From an uncultured Actinomycetes bacterium (GTDB taxonomy: Bacteria > Actinomycetota > Actinomycetes > Nanopelagicales > Nanopelagicaceae), in assembly GCA_903890345.1 (NCBI GenBank), contig CAITAV010000084.1, forward strand, positions 1 to 8,015: a DNA stretch of 8,015 nt, in the 5' to 3' direction. The first letter of the stretch is position 1. The number at the start of each line of letters is the position of its first letter. The notes beneath the pieces were generated by a model, which worked only from the letters and a program-made list of their open reading frames with translations, was not told the DNA's origin and did no database searches. The position numbers and the translations under genes were made by a program. Positions 1 through 4,773 of the stretch are shown here, in pieces.

Positions 1-8
1 GACAAGAT

Positions 9-698
9 TTAAGCGCTCTTGCGAATGAGACGTCGCCCGTAAATAACTAAAGCGGCGAAGAAAATCCATTGCAAGGCGTACGCCATATGTGGTCCATCGC
101 TAAGTTCTGGCAACTCAACAGGAACATCCGGATTCATGGCGGTATCGGAAACCGAGATTAAATCGATATAGAAATCTTCCGTTTGAATACCTTTTCTAGC
201 ATCTAATTGGGAAACCAAATCCCGCTGTGCGTTATTAGCTACTGCAAAAAATTTTCCTTGGGGGAGTGAAGAATCTAAACGCAAACGACCAGTTATACGA
301 ACACTTTCATCGCTAGTTTGTTGTAGTTGCGGTGGGATAGTGGCATTTGAACCAGCTTTAATCCATCCACGATCTACCCATATTTTTCTCTGGTCAAAGA
401 CAAAGAGCGTGAGTTGCTCAAAACCATAAACACCATCGCTATAACGATTGCGAAGTAATATCTGATTTTTATCATCAAAAACGCCTTGAATGGAAATAGT
501 TCGCCATTCGAAAGAATCGATATTGCCGGTGAGCTCTCCTAATTCAACGGCAGGCAATAGTGATTGTTCAATAATCAAAGTATTGCGAGCGTGTCGATCA
601 ACTCCACGGTGATATTGCCATTGTGCGGCCCACAGACATAAAAGTATGAGCAAAAGTGCGATGAGTGTTTTTAGGAATGCGTACCGTTCTTTAACCAC
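9..698 (-). CDS. SURF1 family cytochrome c oxidase assembly protein
   Basis: This encodes a 229-residue membrane protein of the SURF1/Shy1 family, which helps assemble the haem a-containing subunit I of aa3-type cytochrome c oxidase in the cytoplasmic membrane. The layout is the family's usual one: an N-terminal transmembrane helix (about residues 8-27, leucine-rich), an extracytoplasmic domain with WRTISIQGVF (65-74) and WVDRGWI (107-113), then the characteristic ELSDGPHMAYALQWIFFAAL (198-217) leading into the second transmembrane helix, and a short basic tail. The start is GTG at 698, giving a normal N-terminus; an AAGG lies 7 nt upstream as a weak Shine-Dalgarno sequence. It follows the DUF3099 gene by 14 nt on the same strand, so both probably share the promoter near 992-1021. 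The stop (TAA, complement of 9-11) is complete. The family call is confident; the exact cofactor role is known only from homologues. Confidence 0.93.
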   Translation of the reverse strand: MVKERYAFLKTLIALLLILLCLWAAQWQYHRGVDRHARNTLIIEQSLLPAVELGELTGNIDSFEWRTISIQGVFDDKNQILLRNRYSDGVYGFEQLTLFVFDQRKIWVDRGWIKAGSNATIPPQLQQTSDESVRITGRLRLDSSLPQGKFFAVANNAQRDLVSQLDARKGIQTEDFYIDLISVSDTAMNPDVPVELPELSDGPHMAYALQWIFFAALVIYGRRLIRKSA

Positions 699-712
699 GG
701 CAATACCTTAAC

Positions 713-985
713 TTAAGAGAGAGAGCGTGGTTTCTTTTTCAATATTGCAGCACCAGGAATGATTGTCTCGCGACCGGCATTTGCTACAACAACTGCTACG
801 TAAGGAAGAAATACTGCGCCTACTAGTGCAATCCAACGGTACGGACTTGGCAGAACCACGGTGAGAATAAAGCAAGCAGTTCTCACCATCATAGAAATAA
901 AATATCGGCGTTGACGTCCAGGTTGATCAGAACTTAATGATTTTTGAGCACTGGTGATGTCATAAACATCTTCTTCATTAGCCAT
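713..985 (-). CDS. DUF3099 family small membrane protein
   Basis: A 90-residue protein of unknown function resembling the actinobacterial DUF3099 family. The N-terminus is polar and acidic (DVYDITSAQKSLSSDQ, residues 6-21), followed by an RQRRYF stretch (25-29) and two closely spaced transmembrane segments (about 30-46 and 50-69) split by a short PSPYRW turn. The tail is lysine/arginine-rich (KKKPR, 83-87), suggesting it stays cytoplasmic. The ITSA...RRY..MM.R..CF pattern is what I recognise as DUF3099. The gene lies 14 nt upstream of the SURF1 gene and diverges from fabG, an arrangement familiar from other actinobacteria. No Shine-Dalgarno sequence precedes the ATG at 985; instead a TAGAAT box ends 6 nt before it, suggesting a leaderless transcript. 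No molecular role can be assigned; an oxidase-related role through SURF1 would be a guess. Confidence 0.85.
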   Translation of the reverse strand: MANEEDVYDITSAQKSLSSDQPGRQRRYFISMMVRTACFILTVVLPSPYRWIALVGAVFLPYVAVVVANAGRETIIPGAAILKKKPRSLS

Positions 986-991
986 ACGCCG

Positions 992-1021
992 ATTCTAGGC
1001 GAGGAGCAGACACGATGCCAG
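992..1021 (-). promoter_or_regulatory. Candidate leaderless promoter for DUF3099-SURF1
   Basis: Read on the minus strand, a -10-like TAGAAT (complement of 992-997) is followed by 6 nt and then the ATG at 985. The expected transcription start is therefore the A of the start codon. A CTGGCA (complement of 1016-1021, 4 of 6 matches to TTGACA) lies 18 nt upstream of the -10 box. There is no Shine-Dalgarno sequence between the -10 box and the ATG. The placement is seen in sequence; promoter activity is inferred. Confidence 0.55.
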
Positions 1022-1027
1022 ATGAAA

Positions 1028-1057
1028 TTCACTTTACGCGAGAGTAGCCAGTAGATT
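1028..1057 (+). promoter_or_regulatory. Candidate leaderless promoter for fabG-fabI
   Basis: TAGATT at 1052-1057 ends 6 nt before the fabG ATG (1064), and TTCACT at 1028-1033 (4 of 6 matches to TTGACA) lies 18 nt upstream of it. This geometry puts transcription initiation on the first base of the start codon. No AGGAG-like sequence precedes fabG, in line with a leaderless mRNA. Its -35 box lies only 6 bp from that of the opposing promoter, so the two could interfere or be co-regulated. Confidence 0.55.
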
Positions 1058-1063
1058 TCTCGC

Positions 1064-1774
1064 ATGTCGCAAAAACCTATCGCCTTGGTAACAGGTGGAA
1101 ACCGCGGAATTGGTTTAGCTATTGCCAACGCTTTGTCACGAGATGGTTTTCTTGTCGTTATTGGGTCACGCTCTGGTGCGGCTATTCCTGGTTTTGATTG
1201 TGTAGCACTAGATGTTACTTCAACGCAGAGTGTTGATGATGCTTTCACATTGATTGAGACATCGTGGGGCATTCCAGAAGTGTTGATTTGTAATGCAGGA
1301 ATAACGAAGGACGCACTTGTAATGCGTATGTCTGACGAAGATTTCGAAGAAGTAATAGATTCAAATTTAACCGGGGCATTTCGCGTTGCCAAGAGAGCGA
1401 CAAAAGGTTTACTTAAGATTAAGAAAGGTCGATTGATATTTATCGGTTCGGTTGTTGGGTTGTTGGGTTCTGCTGGTCAGGTGAATTATTCGGCAAGCAA
1501 GTCAGGACTCATCGGAATGGCTAGATCATTCGCCCGCGAATTGGGCAGCCGTGGAATCACAGCGAATGTAATTGCACCCGGATTTGTTGAAACAGATATG
1601 ACGGCAGCACTGGATGATAAAAGAAGGCAAGAGATCGCAGAATCAATTCCCCTCGGAAGATTTTCTGACTCAAATGAGATAGCGGAGGTTGTCTCTTTCA
1701 TCGCTTCAGAAAAAGCGGCATACATAACAGGGGCGGTAATACCTGTTGACGGTGGATTAGGGATGGGACATTAA
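1064..1774 (+). CDS. fabG: 3-oxoacyl-ACP reductase FabG
   Basis: A short-chain dehydrogenase/reductase of 236 residues that reduces 3-oxoacyl-ACP to 3-hydroxyacyl-ACP in type II fatty acid synthesis in the cytoplasm. The Rossmann fold begins with TGGNRGIG (10-17), followed by D50 in the CVALDV strand, NAG (77-79), and the complete catalytic tetrad N101, S129, Y142, K146 (YSASK, 142-146). The PGFVETDMT segment (172-180) and the C-terminal ITGAVIPVDGG (221-231) are standard for FabG and argue against a generic SDR. The length is slightly below the usual ~245 residues. The ATG at 1064 gives the expected MSQKPIALVTGG start with no Shine-Dalgarno sequence but a TAGATT box 6 nt upstream. The gene directly abuts fabI, as in the mycobacterial mabA-inhA pair, so the two reductases are probably made from one mRNA. 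Confidence 0.95.
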   Translation: MSQKPIALVTGGNRGIGLAIANALSRDGFLVVIGSRSGAAIPGFDCVALDVTSTQSVDDAFTLIETSWGIPEVLICNAGITKDALVMRMSDEDFEEVIDSNLTGAFRVAKRATKGLLKIKKGRLIFIGSVVGLLGSAGQVNYSASKSGLIGMARSFARELGSRGITANVIAPGFVETDMTAALDDKRRQEIAESIPLGRFSDSNEIAEVVSFIASEKAAYITGAVIPVDGGLGMGH

Positions 1775-2542
1775 ATGGGTTTGCTAACAGGTAAGAATAT
1801 TTTGGTTACCGGTGTATTAACCGATGCGTCCATAGCTTTCCACATTGCTCGAATAGCGCAGGAGGAAGGCGCAACTGTTCTGCTCTCTTCATATGGTCGC
1901 GTATTAAGTTTGACCACACGTATCGCTGGGCGTTTACCTAATCCTGCCCCAATAATTGAATTAGATGTAACCAACCAAGAACATCTTGACTTACTGCAAA
2001 GCAGAGTGCGCGAACATGTTCCGCATTTAGATGGCGTGGTGCATTCAATTGGTTTCGCACCAGAAGCCGCACTCGGTGGAAACTTCTTGAACACTACGTG
2101 GGAAGATGTTGCAACGGCAATGCATGTTTCTGCATATTCACTTAAATCTTTATCAATGGCGTGCGTACCTTTGTTCAAAGATAGTGCGTCGATTGTTGGT
2201 CTAGATTTTGACGCAACTGTCGCCTGGCCAAAATACGATTGGATGGGCGTAGCCAAAGCAGCGCTGGAATCAACGTCTCGTTATCTTGCAAGAGATCTTG
2301 GACCGAAAAACATTCGCGTCAATCTGATTGCGGCGGGACCAATTCGCACTATGGCTGCAAAATCAATTCCAGGATTTGATGAATTCGAAAAGGTTTGGAA
2401 CGAACGAGCGCCACTTCAATGGGATGTCACAGATGCTGTACCTGCAGCGCAAGGTGCGGTTGCTCTGCTCTCTGATTGGTTCCCAAAGACAACTGGAGAA
2501 ATCATTCACGTCGATGGTGGCGTTCATGCCATGGGTGCCTGA
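1775..2542 (+). CDS. fabI: Enoyl-ACP reductase (NADH), FabI/InhA type
   Basis: This 255-residue divergent SDR carries out the last step of each fatty acid elongation cycle, reducing trans-2-enoyl-ACP with NADH. It resembles mycobacterial InhA over its length: GLLTGKNILVTGVLTDASIAF-like start (2-22), LDV (63-65), HSIGF (90-94; S91 aligns with InhA S94), and the active-site series F145, Y154, K161, with the same spacing as InhA F149, Y158, K165. AAGPIRT (186-192) and TGEIIHVDGG (240-249) complete the fold. Compared with InhA as I remember it, the loop after GPIRT is about 10 residues shorter, which suggests ordinary-length acyl substrates rather than mycolate precursors. The ATG follows the fabG stop codon with no intervening base and only a weak GGGATGGGA upstream, so translation is probably coupled. 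The assignment is firm; the chain-length preference is inferred. Confidence 0.95.
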   Translation: MGLLTGKNILVTGVLTDASIAFHIARIAQEEGATVLLSSYGRVLSLTTRIAGRLPNPAPIIELDVTNQEHLDLLQSRVREHVPHLDGVVHSIGFAPEAALGGNFLNTTWEDVATAMHVSAYSLKSLSMACVPLFKDSASIVGLDFDATVAWPKYDWMGVAKAALESTSRYLARDLGPKNIRVNLIAAGPIRTMAAKSIPGFDEFEKVWNERAPLQWDVTDAVPAAQGAVALLSDWFPKTTGEIIHVDGGVHAMGA

Positions 2543-2667
2543 GCGTAAATTTCGCCTTTGACCAACTCTCGGGTAATCTTCACCTCAGACCAGTGACTGC
2601 ATAGTTACTGCAAGAGGAGTACCGCTCCCACCTCCATCGCTGCGGCGAGTTGGTTTGTCAGGGTTAT

Positions 2668-2685
2668 GAATTGGTTAACCAATTC
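2668..2685 (+). repeat. Perfect 18-bp palindrome in the infC leader
   Basis: GAATTGGTTAACCAATTC equals its own reverse complement. As RNA it can form a 7-bp stem (GAATTGG with CCAATTC) around a TTAA loop; as DNA it could be a dimeric-protein operator. Its left half TTGGTTAA (2671-2678) is also complementary to TTAACCAA at 2741-2748, which touches the infC Shine-Dalgarno sequence, so it may take part in two exclusive structures. Confidence 0.7.
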
Positions 2686-2748
2686 ACCTTGCGGTGTTTT
2701 TCTTGTAGCGCTTGCAACACACAAAGCGTTCGAACCGCGATTAACCAA
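2671..2748 (+). promoter_or_regulatory. Possible long-range hairpin next to the infC ribosome binding site
   Basis: Three nested complementary pairs occur in order: TTGGTTAA (2671-2678) with TTAACCAA (2741-2748), GCGGT (2691-2695) with ACCGC (2734-2738), and AGCGCTT (2707-2713) with AAGCGTT (2724-2730, one G-U pair). If formed, this structure ends in the first two bases of the Shine-Dalgarno AAAGGAG (2747-2753) and excludes the local hairpins at 2668-2704. The complementarity is seen directly; folding and control of translation are inferred. Confidence 0.4.
2685..2704 (+). terminator. Weak candidate intrinsic terminator or attenuator
   Basis: CACC (2685-2688), loop TTGC, GGTG (2693-2696), then TTTTTCTT (2697-2704) has the order of a Rho-independent terminator. 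The stem is only 4 bp, so it would be weak alone, but it is immediately preceded by the palindrome hairpin, which could stack on it. Its position inside the leader and before infC suggests premature termination as a control point rather than the end of the fabI transcript. Confidence 0.35.
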
Positions 2749-2753
2749 AGGAG
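2747..2753 (+). promoter_or_regulatory. Shine-Dalgarno sequence that fixes the infC AUC start
   Basis: AAAGGAG is followed by CACAA and ATC. The rpmI site is very similar (AAGGAG, AGCACA, ATG), so the two starts share nearly the same context, GGAGCACAAATC against GGAGAGCACAATG. This strongly favours ATC at 2759 as the real initiation codon. Confidence 0.85.
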
Positions 2754-2758
2754 CACAA

Positions 2759-3343
2759 ATCAGCACTGAACCGCGCATTAATGATCGAATTCGCACACCT
2801 CAAATTCGACTCATCGGGCACACCGGTGATCAAGTTGGAGTTGTAGATATCGATACCGCGTTGAAGATGGCAGATGAAGTTGGTCTTGACTTAGTTGAGA
2901 TTGCACCAGATGCCAACCCACCCGTTTGCAAAATTATGGATTTCGGAAAGTACAAGTACGAAATCGCACAGAAAGCTCGGGAAGCGCGACAGAACCAGAC
3001 CCACATTGTGGTGAAGGAAGTGCGTATGCGACCAAAGATTGAAAATCACGATTATGAGACGAAGCGCGCTCATATCGAGAAATTCCTCAAAGGTGGCGAC
3101 AAGGTAAAAGTAACGATGCAGTTCCGTGGAAGAGAGCAAACGAGACCAGAACTTGGTTACAAATTGCTACAACGTCTTGCAGAAGATGTTGCACTATTTG
3201 CATTTGTGGAATTCGCCCCTAAACAAGAGGGACGAAATATGACAATGGTATTAGGACCTACGAAGAAGAAGACAGAAGCAGTAGCTGAACAACGCGCAGC
3301 CCGCAAAGCTAAAGAGCTAGCAGCTGCGAAAGAAGAAGCGTAA
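2759..3343 (+). CDS. infC: Translation initiation factor IF-3, probable AUC start
   Basis: IF-3 binds the 30S subunit, keeps it apart from 50S and checks start codon-initiator tRNA pairing. The product has 194 residues when begun at the ATC at 2759: an N-domain (1-75) with STEPRINDRIR at its start and the signature CKIMDFGKYKYE (57-68), a lysine-rich linker, a C-domain (about 84-170) with RPKIENHDYETK (91-102) and FRGREQTRPELGY (122-134), then a charged tail. The start is chosen because AAAGGAG (2747-2753) lies 5 nt before ATC and because IF-3 homologues begin at this residue. The nearest in-frame ATG (2666) would add 31 residues unlike IF-3 and has no properly spaced ribosome site. A non-AUG start is the known basis of IF-3 autoregulation in E. 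coli (AUU), so the same feedback is likely here. It heads the rpmI-rplT cluster. Confidence 0.93.
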   Translation: MSTEPRINDRIRTPQIRLIGHTGDQVGVVDIDTALKMADEVGLDLVEIAPDANPPVCKIMDFGKYKYEIAQKAREARQNQTHIVVKEVRMRPKIENHDYETKRAHIEKFLKGGDKVKVTMQFRGREQTRPELGYKLLQRLAEDVALFAFVEFAPKQEGRNMTMVLGPTKKKTEAVAEQRAARKAKELAAAKEEA

Positions 3344-3369
3344 AGAGAAACCGAACTAAGGAGAGCACA

Positions 3370-3567
3370 ATGCCAAAGATGAAAACTCACAGTGGCGCGA
3401 AGAAAACCTTTCGCATCACAGGAACCGGAAAAGTTATGCACGAACGTGCTGGCAAGCGCCACCTCCTTGAGCACAAGTCTTCACGTGTTACACGTCGCTT
3501 GAGCAACGAGTCAGCAGCAAAGCCGTCAACTACATTTACAGCCAAGCGCATGCTTGGTTTGAAGTAA
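3370..3567 (+). CDS. rpmI: 50S ribosomal protein L35
   Basis: This 65-residue basic protein is a late-assembling component of the large ribosomal subunit. It starts with the family's hallmark MPKMKTHSGAKKTFRITGTG (1-20), and RAGKRHLLEHKSS (26-38) follows, where the AGKRHLL core is nearly invariant. The C-terminal half (TTFTAKRMLGLK, 54-65) matches the usual ending and the length is normal. A strong AAGGAG (3358-3363) sits 6 nt before the ATG. It lies 26 nt after infC and 14 nt before rplT, whose Shine-Dalgarno sequence overlaps the rpmI stop codon, so the three are surely co-transcribed. In E. coli and Bacillus, L20 represses this cluster; no rpmI-proximal control structure is evident in the short infC-rpmI gap here. 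Confidence 0.98.
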   Translation: MPKMKTHSGAKKTFRITGTGKVMHERAGKRHLLEHKSSRVTRRLSNESAAKPSTTFTAKRMLGLK

Positions 3568-3581
3568 GGAGCGTGAATTAA

Positions 3582-3944
3582 ATGGCTAGAGTAAAACGCG
3601 GAGTTCACGCAGCAAAGAAGCGTCGCACAACTCTTGAACGTGCAAGTGGTTATCGCGGACAACGTTCCCGTCTTTTCACAAAGGCGAAAGAACAAGTTAC
3701 GCACTCAATGGTTTATGCCTTTAATGACCGCAAGGACAAAAAAGGTGACTTCCGTCAGTTGTGGATTCAGCGCATCAACGCTGCAAGCCGTGAAAATGGT
3801 TTGACCTACAACCGTTTGATCCAGGGATTGAAAAGCGCAGGAGTAGAAATTGATCGACGTATTCTCTCTGATTTAGCAACTAACGATCCAGCTACATTCA
3901 AAGCACTTGTTGATGTGGCTCGCAAGAGTCTTACATCTGCATAA
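3582..3944 (+). CDS. rplT: 50S ribosomal protein L20
   Basis: L20 is a 120-residue primary 23S rRNA-binding protein needed for early 50S assembly, and in several bacteria it represses its own operon by binding mRNA that mimics its rRNA site. The long basic N-terminal extension is intact (MARVKRGVHAAKKRRTTLER, 1-20; GYRGQRSRLFTKAKEQV, 23-39), followed by the globular domain with DFRQLWIQRINAASRENGLTYN-like residues (56-77) and RILSDLATNDPATF (93-106). Length and motifs are standard. AAGGAG (3566-3571) overlaps the rpmI stop codon and lies 10 nt before the ATG. The next gene begins 9 nt after the stop with no terminator between them. If an L20 feedback site exists, the structured infC leader is the natural place to look for it. 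Confidence 0.98.
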   Translation: MARVKRGVHAAKKRRTTLERASGYRGQRSRLFTKAKEQVTHSMVYAFNDRKDKKGDFRQLWIQRINAASRENGLTYNRLIQGLKSAGVEIDRRILSDLATNDPATFKALVDVARKSLTSA

Positions 3945-3953
3945 TTAGATCTC

Positions 3954-4748
3954 ATGATTGAGAGCCTTAATTCCCCGCATGTTGGGCGAGTTAAGGCTCT
4001 TATCAGTTCTAGAGGTTCTAAAGAGCGTAGTGAATCTGGGTTGTTCATTGCCGAAGGGATTCAATGTGTTCGTGAAGCGCTGGCTTCTGCCACAGGCCCA
4101 AAGTTGCAGACCTTGTACGTTACTAACTCCGCATTAGGAAAGTTTGCTGATGTTATAGATCAAGCACAATGTGAAGTTCTGAGTATCACCGATGATGTTG
4201 CTAGAACTATGTCCGATACCGTCACGCCTCAGGGTTTGATCGCGGTATGCGAGATTCCAAATATTTCCATTGCGAATTTAGTACCAGCAGCGAAAAGTAA
4301 ATTTATTTATCTCAGTGAAGTTCAAGATCCAGGAAACGCCGGCACAATCCTCCGTTCAGCAGATGCTTTTGGATTTGACGCGGTCATTACATCGCCCAAT
4401 AGCGTTGATATTTTCTCACCAAAGGTTGTTCGTAGCACGGTTGGATCGCTTTGGCACATTCCGGTTTACCAGAACGTGGCATTAGATGAAATTTTGAACT
4501 GGGATTGCACATTTGTAGCCCTAGATACTTCTGCTGATTTGCCGCTTTCAAAGATTGTTTTAGATCGATCAGTGGTCGCAATTTTTGGAAATGAAGCTCG
4601 CGGATTGCACAATTTTGCGGCCTTGTCTGCGTCAAATAATCGAATTACTCCTGTAAAAATTCCTATGCCTGGCAATGCAGAAAGCCTGAATTTATCTGTT
4701 GCCGCAAGCATCGTCATGTATCAATTGGCAAATATCCCAACTTCCTAA
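3954..4748 (+). CDS. SpoU/TrmH-family RNA 2'-O-ribose methyltransferase
   Basis: This 264-residue enzyme of the SPOUT superfamily transfers a methyl group from S-adenosylmethionine to a ribose 2'-OH in RNA. The N-terminal part (about 28-100) resembles the SpoU substrate-binding domain (GLFIAEGIQCVREAL, 29-43). The C-terminal knot domain has all three motifs: DPGNAGTILRSADAFG (125-140, with N128 and R134), FGNEARGL (211-218) and IPMPGNAESLNLSVAASI (237-253). Homologues between rplT and pheS in Actinobacteria are often labelled tsnR or 23S rRNA methyltransferase; the position beside ribosomal genes supports an rRNA target, but the nucleotide cannot be read from sequence. It starts 9 nt after rplT with no recognisable Shine-Dalgarno sequence, so translation may rely on coupling to rplT. 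A CATAAT at 3940-3945 could be a -10 box, but no -35 box accompanies it. Confidence 0.93.
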   Translation: MIESLNSPHVGRVKALISSRGSKERSESGLFIAEGIQCVREALASATGPKLQTLYVTNSALGKFADVIDQAQCEVLSITDDVARTMSDTVTPQGLIAVCEIPNISIANLVPAAKSKFIYLSEVQDPGNAGTILRSADAFGFDAVITSPNSVDIFSPKVVRSTVGSLWHIPVYQNVALDEILNWDCTFVALDTSADLPLSKIVLDRSVVAIFGNEARGLHNFAALSASNNRITPVKIPMPGNAESLNLSVAASIVMYQLANIPTS

Positions 4749-4760
4749 AGTACGACCAGT

Positions 4761-4766
4761 TAGACT
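4761..4766 (+). promoter_or_regulatory. Candidate -10 box for an internal pheST promoter
   Basis: TAGACT ends 7 nt before the pheS ATG at 4774, nearly the same geometry as the TAGAAT and TAGATT boxes before the DUF3099 gene and fabG. pheS has no Shine-Dalgarno sequence (its upstream bases read GACTCGCCTCC). No convincing -35 element is present at 16-18 nt. An internal leaderless promoter would let pheST be expressed apart from the ribosomal genes. Confidence 0.4.
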
Positions 4767-4773
4767 CGCCTCC

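Larger units (their letters stand above)
2543..2758 (+). promoter_or_regulatory. Structured leader region upstream of infC
   Basis: This 216-bp stretch between fabI and infC contains no convincing gene. It holds several potential RNA structures: CAGTGA (2591-2596) with TTACTG (2605-2610), GGAG (2616-2619) with CTCC (2625-2628), TCGC (2637-2640) with GCGA (2645-2648), a perfect palindrome at 2668-2685, and a hairpin plus T-tract at 2685-2704. TTGGTT occurs at 2650-2655 and 2671-2676; AACCAA occurs at 2677-2682 and 2743-2748, so alternative pairings are possible. A weak -10-like TAATCT lies at 2574-2579, but no good -35 box accompanies it. IF3 operons in E. coli and Bacillus are controlled through IF3 and L20 at the mRNA level; a similar role here is inferred from position and structure, not from recognition of a known leader family. 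Confidence 0.55.

Noticed and set aside
934..1392. 152-codon open frame on the minus strand overlapping fabG and the DUF3099 start
   Set aside because: It runs antisense through conserved fabG codons and the divergent promoter region, and its translation is serine/threonine-rich with no recognisable domain; a shadow frame.
1452..1467. Tandem repeat of TTGTTGGG inside fabG
   Set aside because: Two 8-bp copies encode the ordinary VVGLLG stretch of FabG; the frame is intact, so it is a coding coincidence rather than a regulatory repeat or slippage site.
1771..2256. 161-codon minus-strand frame opposite fabI
   Set aside because: It is fully antisense to a clearly conserved enzyme, with no ribosome site or family resemblance.
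2328..2561. 77-codon plus-strand frame overlapping the end of fabI
   Set aside because: It is an alternate frame of fabI with no domain features; its end merely extends past the fabI stop.
2558..2579. TTGACC (2558-2563) and TAATCT (2574-2579) as an infC promoter
   Set aside because: The spacing is only 10 nt, too short for a sigma-70 type promoter; TAATCT alone remains a weak candidate.
2666..2758. ATG-initiated N-terminal extension of IF-3
   Set aside because: The 31 extra residues do not look like IF-3, the codons lie in the structured leader, and the AGGG before the ATG is too close to serve as a ribosome site.
4699..4773. Upstream ATG for pheS
   Set aside because: It would overlap the methyltransferase gene and add 25 residues not seen in PheS; the ATG at 4774 gives the normal N-terminus and length.
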